Shown: positions 44,655 to 57,400 of the stretch, one piece after another | Position numbering within the stretch: position 1 is the stretch's first letter | How the letters are laid out: every line of letters begins with the position of its first letter | From: Ascaphus truei | Lineage: Eukaryota > Chordata > Amphibia > Anura > Ascaphidae | DNA length: 64,000 nt | Direction: 5' to 3' | NCBI GenBank assembly: GCA_036426205.1 | Contig: CM071573.1 | Coordinates: 77,765,114-77,829,113, forward strand | Made by a program: the position numbers and the translations under genes | The notes under the pieces: generated by a model | What the model saw: only the letters and a program-made list of their open reading frames with translations | What the model was told of the DNA's origin: nothing | Database searches by the model: none

Positions 44655-45175
44655 CCATACACTTTAGTTCTGTGCACAAAAGTCTTGGTTTCATTTGGGA
44701 ATTAAGAATATTGCTCTTTTCAGAAGGGAAAAAAAAAAAAAACCACAAGATACTTATCTCACCCGATCACCGGCGAATAAGGTAAAGGCGCTGCGCACTG
44801 CGGGTTACGTAATAATAAAGTCTCTCCGCCGCAGAGCTGGAGCAGAGAAATATTCACCATATTTATCACAGCCGAAAACCCCACTAAATCCAACAGGGAC
44901 CTTTTCCCCCTGATAAATCCGGGGTGATGGTTTTACGACTCTGATAGCGCCCAGGGGCATCACCCAGTAGGGAGCAGCTAGAGGAGACTAAGCCCCTTTC
45001 ACGGTCACTCATTAATAATAAAGATATAATATACTTTCAGTGCCTGTTTTTTCCCCGGTAAATAAAATAGTGCCGATCACCGAGACAGAACCCCTATAAA
45101 GTTCCGGACACACGTCTGTTTTCCTGGCTAGATGCCCGGCCTACCGCTTTACCAGGTCGGGTAACCTGACTAGAT

Positions 45176-45353
45176 CATGGGGCTCAACTCCAGTTCTCAA
45201 GGGCCACCAACAGGTCAGGTTTTCAGGATACCCCTGCGTCAGCACAGTGGGGCTCAATCAGTCTCTGCTTCAGCACATGTGGCTCAGTCAAAGACTGAGC
45301 CACCTGTGCTAAAGCAGAGATATCCTAAAATCCTGACCTGTTGAGGACCCCTG
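45176..45353. mobile_element. hAT-type MITE (family A)
   Basis: GCTCAACTCCAGTTCTCAAGG to CCTGACCTGTTGAGG; an internal GAGCCACCTGTGCT/AGCACATGTGGCTC pair forms the hairpin centre. TSD not clear. Confidence 0.8.
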
Positions 45354-45396
45354 CTGTAGACTGCAAACTGTGAAGACATAGTATTAATTTGTTTAT

Positions 45397-45602
45397 TCTT
45401 ATATAACACTGACAGTGTACGCAGCACTGTATATAGAATACTGCAGGCAACGCGAGTCCCTGACCTGTGCAGCTTACACTCTAATAATGTTGGTGCCCGA
45501 GGCACAGGAAGATTAAGGGACTTGCTCAAAGAGCTGACACTCCGAATCGAACCGGGTTCAACTGCTTGGAAGGCAGTGACATCACAACTGAGCTCCTCCT
45601 CC
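45397..45602 (-). mobile_element. tRNA-derived SINE
   Basis: On the minus strand the head has an RNA polymerase III B-box-like GGTTCGATTC. The core TTTGAGCAAGTCCCTTAATC is followed by TGTGCCTCGGGCACC and a TAAGCTGCACAGG-type tail. Related to 47,270-47,475. Confidence 0.7.
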
Positions 45603-45819
45603 AGCCTCTCTAACCACTTAAATGCCGCCGGCAGCACAGGGGGTCAGACAGCGAGGGATCGCGGTCAGATCTCGTAGTATAAACACCACTTTTACGCCCG
45701 CGATATCTTCTCTCCAAGCACAAAGTGTCACTGCTTTCTTTTTTAACCCCTGCAGGGCCAGGAATGCGTTGCAGGCCTCTCTAGCTATGTATGTATGTAT
45801 GCACGTATGCATGTATATA

Positions 45820-46152
45820 CAGGCATACCCCGCTTTAAGGACACTCACTTTAAGTACACTCGCGAGTAAGTACATATCGCCCAATAGTCAAACGGCAGCT
45901 CACGCATGCGCCTGGCAGCACGTCCTGAACAGCAAAGTTGAACTCCCTACCTGCACCGAAGCTGTGCACAAGCAGGGAGACTATAGAGCCTGTTATACAT
46001 GCGTTATTTACACCAGTTATGCACATATATGGCGATTGCAGTACAGTACATGCATCGATAAGTGGAAAAAAGGGAGTGTTTCACTTTAAGTACATTTTCA
46101 CTTTACATACATGCTCCGGTCCCATTGCGTACGTTAATGCGGGGTATGCCTG
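45820..46152 (+). mobile_element. Tigger/pogo-type MITE, complete
   Basis: 333 bp with ends CAGGCATACCCCGC and GCGGGGTATGCCTG and TA on both sides (a TA target is standard for Tc1/mariner/pogo). CAGGCATACC is the end motif of Tigger elements. Internal landmarks CACTCGCGAG and TTATCGATG-type are shared with the fragments at 11,881-12,007 and 12,316-12,530. No transposase. Confidence 0.85.
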
Positions 46153-46429
46153 TATGTATATATCACCATCCATGTGCACCGCGAGTCACAGCAGTATTAC
46201 ACGTGACATAATAATATAACACATACTGGGAATACGCGCTTCAGACATGAAAGTAACATTAGGAAAAGGCGTTCCTGCCCGGGGTTAACTGCAGGTTGGT
46301 TGCTGGTGCCTGGCATGTTCTGGCAATGAAGGAGTTAAACCCCCCCCCCTCTCTTCCACACTCCCCATAAATCCTTATTTACAGATTTTCCTGCAGTCAA
46401 GCGCCTTAAAGAGACCTCCCCAAAGGAAA

Positions 46430-46945
46430 CACACCACCCCGTCCAAACCCCACAAACCCACCCCGTCCAAACCCCACAAACCCACCACGTCCAAACCCCA
46501 CACACCCATCACACCCCGTCCAAACCCCACCACGTACAAACCCTACAAACACACCACCCCGTCCAAATCCCACAAACCCATCACACCCCGTCCAAACCCC
46601 ACAAACCCACCACGTACAAACCCCACCACCCCGTCCAAACCCCACAAACCCACCACGTACAAACCCCACCACCCCGTCCAAACCCCACAAACCCACCCCG
46701 TCCAAACCCCACAAACCCACCACGTACAAACCCCACCACCACGTACAAACCCCACAAACCCACCCCATCCAAACCCTCAAACACACCCCATCCAAACCCC
46801 ACAAACCCAGCACCCCATCCAAACCCCACAAACCCACCACCCCACCCAAACCCCACAAACCCACCACCCCATCCAAACCCTCAAACACACTACCCCATCG
46901 AAAACACTACAAAACCACCATGTCCAAACCCCACCACCCCGTCCG
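46430..46945. repeat. ~20-bp minisatellite (CACCCCGTCCAAACCCCACAAACC)
   Basis: About 25 units alternating CCGTCCAAACCCCACAAACCCAC with ACGTACAAACCC and CCATCCAAACCC variants. The Gly/Val/Trp/Phe-rich minus frame of 160 aa is a repeat artefact. Noisy duplicate at 56,938-57,450. Confidence 0.9.
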
Positions 46946-47269
46946 CGCTGAAGCAGGGAGCCCACGCATTACACAGCAAAGCCTCCCCCATAAACCCCTT
47001 TAAGCAGAAACAAGCGGCTTATATTACCCAGGTTTGGTATACGAGGCGGATCCCCTCCGTGCTGAAAGTTCTGTGTCTCACACACTATACACAGGACTCC
47101 TCCTATAACCAGAAGCCACAGGAAGTACAAGCCTCTCTGTTCTCATGTCAGTGGGAGGAGGGCTGAGCAGTTTCCTATTTCAGGCCCTGTGCCTGTATTA
47201 TTGGGGAGAAGACCGGGACAGATATATACAGGGAGCGGCTCACTGACTATGCTAAGCATGGACACACAG

Positions 47270-47475
47270 AGTGGGAAGTAGGGGACCCTGGTTCAATTCC
47301 CAGTGTCGGCTCCTTGTGACCTTGGGCAAGTCACTTTATCTCCCTGTGCCTCAGGCACCAGAAACATAGATTGTAAGCTCCTCTGGGCAGGGACCTGTGC
47401 CTGTAACATTCCTATGGGCTGTGTACCATGCACTGTAATTGTGCAAGTTCTATTAAATAAAGTTATTATTATAGT
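47270..47475 (+). mobile_element. tRNA-derived SINE
   Basis: B-box-like GGTTCAATTCC near 47,290, core TGACCTTGGGCAAGTCACTT and CCCTGTGCCTCAGGCACC, tail AGATTGTAAGCTCCTCTGGGCAGG, ending TATTAAATAAAG and TTATTATT. The core resembles the conserved central region of CORE/V-type SINEs. Confidence 0.78.
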
Positions 47476-47960
47476 GTACTCAATGCTTTACAGACGAGAC
47501 ACTACAGGGAATTATGATACCGTAAGTGCAACACTAAGTTGTTAACCGAAACATCAATTTTTTTATTTTAAAAAGACAAAATATTTTTGCATTGGGAGGC
47601 GATTGCTGGAAAGTAACCGTGCGTGCGCTCGATACCGTTTGTTTTATTATATCATTTGCAGAATAAACAGGGCATTGCACAGGACTTGCTGAAGGTAAAC
47701 TAATATATTTAAAAATGTGTATTCACACAAGAATCGATGTATTGGACAACACAGACCTTTATAAAGAGATGACTTCCTATTGGTCCGTGTGACAGCGGAT
47801 TTAAATAGCAGGAAGAAACACAGAGTATCGCGGGTATCCACGGCCCCCAGAGCTGGAAATAGCCCGGCCCAGCACCAGGGACCCCTGCCTTCTATCCTAT
47901 CCTAAAAACAGGGATGGGGAGCAAAAAGGTCGGGATTGCAGCTTTGAGGCAAAAAAAACC

Positions 47961-48058
47961 TGCTTGTAATATGGGCCTCTGCCCACGGCTTGTATTATGG
48001 GCCTCTGCCCACGGCTTGTAATATGGGCCTCTGCCCACTGCTTGTAATATGGGCCTTT
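47961..48058. repeat. 26-bp array, short allele (about 4 units)
   Basis: Units of GGCCTCTGCCCACGGCTTGTAATATG, ending before TTTTTTAAGTCTG. The same array has about 50 units at 58,476-59,790. Confidence 0.92.
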
Positions 48059-48114
48059 TTTAAGTCTGATTCTCAGTAATACAGTATTTCTGGAAAATCT
48101 GTATTAGATTAGTC

Positions 48115-48168
48115 CAAGGGTGAGCAACTCCAGTCCTCAAGGGCCACCAACAGGCCAGGTTTTCAGGA
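48115..48168. mobile_element. hAT-type MITE (family A), truncated
   Basis: AAGGGTGAGCAACTCCAG through CAGGCCAGGTTTTCAGGAT, then lost. Confidence 0.75.
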
Positions 48169-48219
48169 TTAGTCATATAATGGCCTGAAAAAGGTTGGAC
48201 ACAGTTATAAAGCACATAT

Positions 48220-48466
48220 CTTGTTAGTGCTCAGTAAGGGGAGTATTACACTGCTTGTGCTGTCTTTGTGTAGTTCAGTAAGGGGAGTATTACACTGCTT
48301 GTGCTGTCTTTGTGTAGTGCTCAGTAAGGGGAGTATTATTACACTGCTTGTGCTGTCTTTGTGTAGTGCTCAGTAAGGGGAGTATTACACTGCTTGTGCT
48401 GTCTTTGTGTAGTTCAGTAAGGGGAGTATTACACTGCTTGTGCTGTCTTTGTGTAGTGCTCAGTGT
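48220..48466. repeat. 46-bp array, short allele (about 5 units)
   Basis: Units of GTGCTCAGTAAGGGGAGTATTACACTGCTTGTGCTGTCTTTGTGTA type, in blocks, clean and nearly identical, cut by the duplication junction at 48,466/48,467. Confidence 0.92.
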
Positions 48467-51400
48467 TCACAGCGATTGCAGCTGAGAGGCGTTTTTGGGG
48501 GTTTTTTTTTTTTTTTGGGGGTTAATACAATACGAAAAATGGATACCACAGGCTGGGGTCGTCTGCACTATACAATGGCAGTACTCGATCACGGGGTATC
48601 CCCGAGTATCAGTAGTTTGCCCACCAAGGTAGAAAAAAATGACCAGTGACTGAATCTTCAAATCTAAGTGCCCCCCGGGACTGAACACTTATGCAATTTT
48701 AATTCCTGACAAACCATTTGCTGCACTGTGACAAAGTAGTAATTGCTCACCGGGAGTGTGTTAACCTTTGTGCGCCTGTGGAGGATGCACAATTTGCATT
48801 GCATTAAATGGGGCAGGTCCCCTGGGGACACTTCTGTAAGTAGATAGTTTTAAAAGGAACAATCCACCATTTACTACCTCACAGGTTTAAATTGGAAGCG
48901 GGGGGTGGGGAGATGAACTGTGCCATATTCAGACTGCGGGGATCCCCCCTGGTTTTTTTAGATACATAGTCGGCAAGGCGTTACCGGTTACGCTTCCTAG
49001 TTTTAAAGGGATATTTACAACATAGACGTCAATAGGTGGGGAAAGTCAATGATTAATGTTGCAGCTTCCTAATGGTCTGAGATTGGAAGCCATTTTTTTT
49101 CCCTGAGAAATATAAATCCACAGGAATCTGTGTGAAACAGCGAGTGCATATTGTAGATTCTTTTGGGACCCTATGGGTTTTTTGTAAAAGAGAGAAAAAA
49201 CAGTGGCGTTTGGCTGAAGGGACCCCGCTCCCGACCATGTAAAGGAAAAACTGGGGGCTTGTGAGCAAGATCCAGACACCAGCAGTATCTCCCTGATAAG
49301 TCAGGTCGCATGGCTGGGGCACCGCAGGTATTTCAGCTATTAGGCCACCCCCTTAGAAACCTACTAAACAAAACTATATGAGTAATTGGGTTTAACCATC
49401 ACAAAAAACGGCCTGTACCATACGCAGAAAGAAAGAAGAGAAAGCCCCCGCGAACGTCAGCATCACTGAACGCGCCATGTAATGGGGAGGATTTATGAGG
49501 CGATCTAACACCTGGAGGGTCTTCACTGGGCTGGACACTGCGGTTTTGCTATTTGTACTGGGATGGCCATGGATTGGCGACAGACAAGGCCCGACCGGGC
49601 GTCACTTGGCCATTGTTTCTGAGTGAGCGAGCTCCCGGGGTGTGTTTCTCACGGCTTTGGCAGCTTCCATTTGCAGAATGAAGATGCAGAAGAGGCTCAC
49701 ACACACAGCAGGTCTTGTTCCTCGGGGGCACAAAGGCTCATCACACAACAAGTCTTTTGGCACCAAACGGGGGGGGCATTTTTTAGCTGCTTGGACCTTA
49801 TCTTCTCGCCTTCTTTCCATGGGCAATGTCATTAAAAAAGCAGCGCTGCATGCGGAATTAACCCCCGGGCTGCCAGAAGCCAGGCCTTGGCATCCAAACC
49901 AATAACCCCTTCGGCTCAAGGGGAGGGCTGCAAAGCCATAACCATGCAGCCTATGGCGATTTGTAAGCTTTTTTTTGTATTTTGTAGAAGGGTGTTACAG
50001 CTCTAAAACGCATCCCATAAAAAAAAAACAGTGCCGAAAACCAATTAAAATGTTCCCCTGCCAGGGAAAGGGTGGACAAAGGTCTCAGAATGAGCTTTCT
50101 GTTTTGAAATTTAAGATCACTTGCCAGCAAAAGGACAACAAAGGCCGTAAAATAATAAAAGGGTGTGTGGTTTCCCGCTCTCCCGGCAGGAAATAAATTT
50201 TATTAGGTAAAAATGCCAGAACGGATCAAAACCCAATTAAGATCTTTATTATGATGAAAGACATAGAAAATGGGGATGAAGGAAACCGTGAAGGGAAGAG
50301 ATTAAAAGAAACAATGATAACCTTCAGGGGGCGTTAGTGTCAGGTTCGCCTGTTGAAATTAAATGCGATTTCCCTCCCTACCCCACCCCCTTCCCAGTAC
50401 TGCCGCTTCAAAGGCGCATACTTATTTTAAAGCACGTTTAGCAGATCCATCGCGCGTGGATCACACTAAGCAGATTGGCCGCGAAAACTGTGCGGTTAGG
50501 TCAAAACTCAGACGGCCGCCCTTAAAAAAAAAGCATAGAGATGCAAGAAATAACTTACCTTTTAACAAATGCCCAAAGCAGATCATCTCGTTTGGCCTGG
50601 ACTGAGATTACATATTAAAACTATTTGTCGTAACCCTATGTCCCATCACTTAGATCAGGGGAGGGCAAAAAGCCAGTCAGCAAGGGCCACCAACAGGACC
50701 CGGTTTTTGTTTTTTTTTTTTTTTTTATTAGGGATATCGCTGCTTCAGAACAGGTGGCTCAAGCAATGGATCAGTCCTGTGCTGAAGCAGGGATATCCCT
50801 TAAAACCTTGAACTGTTGGGGGCCCTGAGGAATGGAGACGGCACACTCCTGGCTTAGTGGTAAAGGTCTTTGGGGGGCAGAGGTGACCTTTTCCTGAATA
50901 CACTGTAGTGCTTTTATCCCCAATGGTATTACAAGATGTATCTCTCCGTTCACATAAACAGTTCCTATGCTCCCACATGCAAAGTTGGTGTACGTGGTTG
51001 GGGTCATCTAAAAATAAATGAAATGTTTTCAGCTTACACTAAACTTGGGGACTTCAATGAAGGTTGCAATCAGATGCAATCAGGCTTTCCAGGATATTAG
51101 GGACCAATCAGGTACCAGCGGTCCAAGGATAAGTAAAGTATGTTACAGGACAGTAAGGGTTCCTTTTATGATAACACTCTTCTAAACTACAATACAGCAA
51201 TCGGCTCCCCCCCGTTTGCCCACGCGCAACAGTTGCTCTGAATTGTTTGGACGTCGAGAGTTAGTTTTCCCGGGCCGCTTATCACACCGTGAGCAGCTCC
51301 CCCTCGGCCTTTCACAGGAGGATAGCACTTCGATTACACCAGAATTTCAGATATTAAAATGTTGACGTAGGAAATTGCAACAGGTTTTCCTCAGCCAGGA

Positions 51401-54400
51401 GGGACCTTAAATTCAAAAAGTTGATGACTTCCGTGAGACTTAACCTCGTGGTGACGTTCCCATGGACAGGTTCTGTATCCCACCAGACCACGGAAACAAC
51501 AAACCGGCGCGAGGAACGACCGGACCTTTACACCTCGGGAAAGAGAATTTTTCTCCTTCCTTCCCTTTATTTTTTTTTTTCTTTCCCCCGGATCCGGACT
51601 TTACCTTTTCTTTTTCCTTTTTGGCAGCGATTCTCTCTCCCCCCCCCCACACCCCACACCCCCAAGGTTCTAGGCACATGATCGCCCCGGCCGTGTTTCC
51701 TGGCACGAGTGGCTGTGGCACCGAAAGGGGTTAAAGCTCTGCCGCGTTGTTGACGCTGCGAGAATCAGGACCCACAAGCCTGCAAGTCTGCGTCATGGAT
51801 TCCGTGATATGTAAGCCCCAGGGGTGGTTAACTCCCCCCGTACCCCCCGGAACGGGCCTACAACAGGTAGGTTTTTAAGGATATCCACTGCTTCAAGCAC
51901 AGGTGGCTTATCAATGGCTTAATCAACGACTGCTGAGCCACCTGTCTGAAAGCAGGGATTTATCCTTAAAACCTGACTTGTTGTGACCCTTGAGGATGGA
52001 GTGCCCACCCCTGCTCTAGGCCGTAGCACTGAGGATTCCGCCCCAATTCTCCAATGATTGGCCTCTTCGAAACAGCGCCCTGCCCTTCTCACCCAGCTGA
52101 AAATGGCTATGCCGTAAGAAGAACACACACCGGTGAAACGGGCTCATATTCCCAGCTAGCCGACCTAGGTCACGGCGCCTGTGTCACGTCGCGAGCACCA
52201 GTGTGTCCTTGTTCATGGCAGTGACGCCCCAAATCCGGTAACGGGCGCCTAAAAGAGATTGCCCGCCCACCGCCGTATGCTGATAGATAAGAGACCGTAC
52301 CGAGGTCCTCACTCTCCCCGGCAATCAGGTTATTGCGGTGGGGAAAAGCACGGGATGCCTCTGGAACCGCGGGGTCTCGTGCGATGACCACAACACGGAC
52401 CTCCATCACGCCGGCCCAGACACCAAACCTCTGATGAGTCGATGGACCCTTCGATGGCAGTTAGGTTAACGTCGATCCGGGTGGGCATAGATCGCATCGG
52501 CACCTACTGACCCTCCCCTTTATGCCTGTTGGCACCACAATTAGAGTTGTAAGTTCTTTGGCGGCAGTAACTCATTGTGCGCAAGGCATTGTAAATGCAC
52601 AGCGCTGTGGTTTGGTGTAAACGCACCATGCTAGAGAAGAGGACCCAAAATCATTATTATTTATAGGTGTAATTAATATTCAGGGGAAAGAATTGTCGCA
52701 GCACCTGAAAGGCTCCCCGTAGTGTTGTAGAATCACAACGCAATGCAGCGCCTTTCCTACCAACTGCATGTCGCAGGTTGAACTCCATCACCAAGTGCCA
52801 GGTATTGGAGTAGTAGCAGAACGATACACCGGAAAAAAAAGCAGCATAAGCAGCGGTGTGACTCCTCAAAGTCCGCGGGTAAGTAAGATCAGAAGAGACT
52901 GCAGCGCACAAGGACGGAGGTTACTGACATCGAATTCTGCTTCTTATGAGAAAAGAACGATCTTTTTTTTTCCACGAAGCGACCGCCACCGCATGATAAA
53001 CGGTAGTGGGAACAGGCGAGGTTTCTGTCTGCACGGTGTAACCCCGCGGGGCTGCCGGACAAGCAGCCGGGTGGCCAGTTTCAGAGAGGAGGAGGAAAAC
53101 AGCCAGTTCAAGAGGATACGGGTCTGACAGCGCCGCCATGACACAGGAACCATGCACAGAAAGGCAAAATTAACACAAGAAAATGTTCCCCCCCCCCCCC
53201 CCCCCCGGCTGGACCGCAAGAAGCACATTGCTTTAAAACAACTTCACCTCGTGCAAATGTCTCAAAACATTACAAATGTTACAGGGGCGTCACTTCTCTA
53301 TGTGGGGTTACGGACGATGTGTGCGGCAGAGGCACGGTTTCAGCCCTGGACACACCTGTTTAAACACCCCTTAGTGCTGACATCATTCTGTTCCCACTTA
53401 CTGACAGGGACCTTTGTTATCCCAGGGCAGAAAAAGGTTGGGGGGCGGGCCACAGGGGGGGGGGGGGGGGGGGTCTGTACGTTCAAATACCCCAACAGCA
53501 AACCCCGGTGTAAAAAGGGGAGGGGGGAAACCACTTCTTTATCAAAGAAATGGGGTCCCAAATAGAGAGGCAAATTGGAAGTTGTTACTGTGCGATGTCC
53601 ATTGCCCTCTGTTCTTATCACATTTTTGCAGTAGCCCCGAACTTAGTAAACCCCCGTCCCCCTATATCCGAGACTGCCACATGAGGATGACTCCTTAAGA
53701 CCAAGGTTAGACGTTTTGGATGGTATTGAAAACAAGAACGATCCATGCGTTCTCGTCCCATCGGGCCGTCTAAATGCTACTAGTGACGTGCCATTATAGA
53801 ACATCAGTCTGTTGTGATCAAGGAGGCATTTGGTTGCATATTTTGGAAACAAAACACGGTCAAGCCGCCAAAACTCGTCCCGGTAATCTCCCGTTTAGCA
53901 GGCAATTCCACTGAATATATGCAATTCGTGTTGTCCTGTGGACTCAAGTTGTGATGTATGCGAGTTTGGAAAGGGTTGCTGTTGTAAATCCAAATTGGGC
54001 TGAAGGTAACAGTGTACCCCCCCCCTCCTCCCCCGCGGCCATAAAAAAGCAAACTAAATCATTTTGTGTAAACAACCATAATGTGACGTGGGTTCCTTAT
54101 ATAAAAAATACAATTAATGGGCAAAATTAAGGGGGTCACAAACCAGGCGAAAGGTGACCGTTTTACCCAGGAAAAAAAAAAAAAAAAAAACAGATGTGAG
54201 AGTTTTTGCGAGCGAGACGCAGCAGTGTCCCAGCGCGTTTGCAATTTCATTTTGATTATGCTAATTTGTAAATTCTATCTTAAAAATCACAAAATCAGCT
54301 AACGCTGAGAATATAAACAGGGCGCGGACACCGCCGTTTCACCTCGGCTGCCCGGCGACAGTTCACAGAAAGCTTATTGGTCTAGTGGACCATCATACGC

Positions 54401-57400
54401 CCTTAAACTGAGGCTAGGCCACGCGTCCTAGAATTGAGAAAAAAAACTTTATCGGTTCTGCAAATCTCTAGTTACTTATAGTATATTAAAAATATCAGTG
54501 TGAGTATAATACCCATTCTCAGGCAGGATTGCAGGCCCTGCCCTCCCCATTATTCTTGCATTAAGCGCTTACACTGCAGCCAGGGCTTATGGGTGGTTAA
54601 TAATGACATGCAAATGAAGCACAGAGTAACCTTTTACTCTATCAATTATACGTGGGATCCCCTTAAGCGAATGCCTGCCGCATACACAGGCAATTCAGCA
54701 CAGCCTGGGTACAGAAGTGCAGAGTCAGCAAGCCTACTCACAGACAAGCTTAAATCAACCTTTGGATAGGGTGAGGTAGGTTACGGTCTCTTGCAACGGG
54801 AAGCGTAGTAAGTGGCGGGGGTACAACCAGATATGAAAAAAAAATTTGTTGGTTTTAAAAAAAAAAAAAAGTTTTGACCAAAAAACTCCCACCGTACACC
54901 AGGGGGGCACAAACTTTGTTCCCCGTCGCCCCCCCCTTCTTCCCTTTGGCTTCAAAGACCCTGCGTTTTGGGGGCCATAGCGAGGGCCATCGGATACAGT
55001 AAGAGAATTACAGAGGCCTCGCGGAGTCCCCGACATTCAATTTAAGTGCTGTGGGAAGAAAGAGTTGGGGCCCTCTTGTAACCACAGCGGTCCCCCCCGC
55101 CTGTGCCCCAGAAAATCTCGCGACCCCAGTTTGTGCGCACCCTGCCATACACTTTTAGATTCTGTCCAAAAAGTCGTGGTTTCATTTGGGAATTAAGAAG
55201 GAATAAGAAATATTGCTCTTTTCCGAAGGGAAAAAAAAAAAAAAACCACAAGATACTTATCTCCACCCGACACCCCGGCGAATAAGGTAAAAGGCGATGC
55301 GCACTGCGGGGTTACGTTAATAATAAGTCTCTTCCGCCGCATGAGCTGGAGCAGAGAAATATTCACCTTTTCACAGCCGAAAAACCCCATAAAACCAAAG
55401 GGACCGTTTCCCCCTGATAATCCGGCGGGTGATGGTTTTACGGACTCTGATTAGCGACCAGGGGCAATCAACCCAGTAGGGAGCAGTAGAGGGAGTGGAG
55501 ATAAGCCCCTTTCACGGTCACTCATTAATAATAAAGATACTAATATACTTCAGTGCCTGTTTTTTACCCGGTAAATTAAAATAGTGCGAAATCACCGAGA
55601 CAGACCCCATAAAGTTCCGGACACCACGTCTGTTTTCCTGGCCTAGATGCCGGCCTACCGGCTTTACCCAGGTCGGGTACCTGACTAGATCATGGGCTCA
55701 ACTCCAGTTCGCAGGGCCACCAAAGGTCAGGTTGTCAGGATACCCCTGCGTAGCACAGTGGGGCTCAATCAGTTCTCTGCTTCAGCACATGTGGCGCAGT
55801 CAAAGATGAGCCACCTGTGAGAAAGCAAGCGATATTCCTTAAAATCCTGACCTGTTGAGACCCCTGCTGTAGACTGCAAATGGGAAGCCTAGTTTTAATT
55901 TGTTTATTATATAACACTTTGACAGTGTACGCACGCACCTATTAGATACATGCAGGCAACGCGAGAGTCCCGAACTGTGCCAGCTTACCTCTACTCATGT
56001 TGGAGCCCGAGGCACAGGAAGATTAAGGACTTTGCTCAAAGAGATGACACTCCGAATCGAAACCGGTTCAAACTGCTTGGAAGGCATGACATAACAAACT
56101 GAGCTCCTCCTCAGCCTCTCTAACCACTTAAATGCGCCGGCAGCACAGGGGGTCAGACAGCGAGGGGATCGCGGTCAGATCTCGTAGTATAAACAACACT
56201 TTACGCCCCAGCGATATCTTCTCTCCAAGCACAAAGTGTCCACTGCTTTCTTTTTAACCACTGCAGGGCCGGAATGCGTTGCAGAGGCTCTCTAGCTATT
56301 ATGTATGTATGCACGTATGCAGGTATATACAGGCATACCCCGCTTTAAGGAACTCACTTAAGTACACTCGCGAGTAGTACAATCGCCCAATAGTCAAACG
56401 GCAGCTACGCATGGCCCTGGCAGCACGTCCTGAACAGCCAAAGTTGAACTTCCCTACCTGCCACCGAAGCTGTGAACAAGCAGGGAGACTATAGCGCCTG
56501 TTATACATGGCGTTATTTACACCAGTTATGCACATATATGCGAGCAGTACAGTACAGCATCGATAAGTGGAAAAAAGGGAGAGGGTTTCACTTTAGTACA
56601 TTTTCACTTTACATACATGCTCCGGTCCCATTGGTACGTAATGCGGGGTATGCCTGTATGTATTATATCAAATCCATGTGCACCGCGAGTCACAGCAGGT
56701 ATTACACGTGACATAAGTAATATAACACATACTGGGATACGGCGCTTTTTCAGACATGAAAGTAACATTAGGAAAAGGCGTTCCTGCACGGGTAACTGCA
56801 GGGTTGGTTGCTGGTGCCTCGCCATGTCTGGGCAATGAGGAGTGAAACCCCCCCCCCTCTCTTCCACATCCCCATAAATCCTATTTACAGATTTTCATGC
56901 AGTCAAGAGCCTTCTTAACGGACCTCCCAAAGAAACACACCACCCCGTCCAAACCCCACAAACCCACCCCGTCCAAACCCCACAAACACCACCACGTCCA
57001 AACCCCCCAACCAGCACACCCGTCCAAACCCCACCACGTACAAACCCTACAAACCACCACCCCGTCCAAATCCACAAACCCATCACACCCCGTCCAACCC
57101 CAAAACCCACCAAGTAACAAACCCCACCAACCAGTCAAAAAACCCACAAAACCCACACGTACAAAAACCCCACACCGTCCAAACCCCACAAACCCACCCC
57201 GTCCAAACCCACAAACCCACACGTTACAAACCCACACCACCAAGTACAGACCCCACAAACCCACCATCCAAACCCTCAACACCACCCCATCCAAACCCCA
57301 CAAAACCCAGCACCCCATCCAAACCCCACAAACCCACCACCCCACCCAAACCCACAAACCCACCACCCCATCCAAACCCTCAAACACATACCCCATCGAA

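Larger units (their letters stand above)
38502..48466 (+). repeat. ~10-kb direct duplication, copy 1 (clean)
   Basis: Starts at TCACAGCGATTGCAG and runs through MITEs, SINEs and short arrays to the 46-bp minisatellite, where copy 2 begins with the same TCACAGCGATTGCAG. No gene is seen in it. Contents are listed separately. Confidence 0.9.

Noticed and set aside
46406..46888. 160-aa Gly/Phe/Val-rich minus frame, silk- or shell-protein-like
   Set aside because: Translation of the CCAAACCCC array; the noisy second copy does not preserve it.
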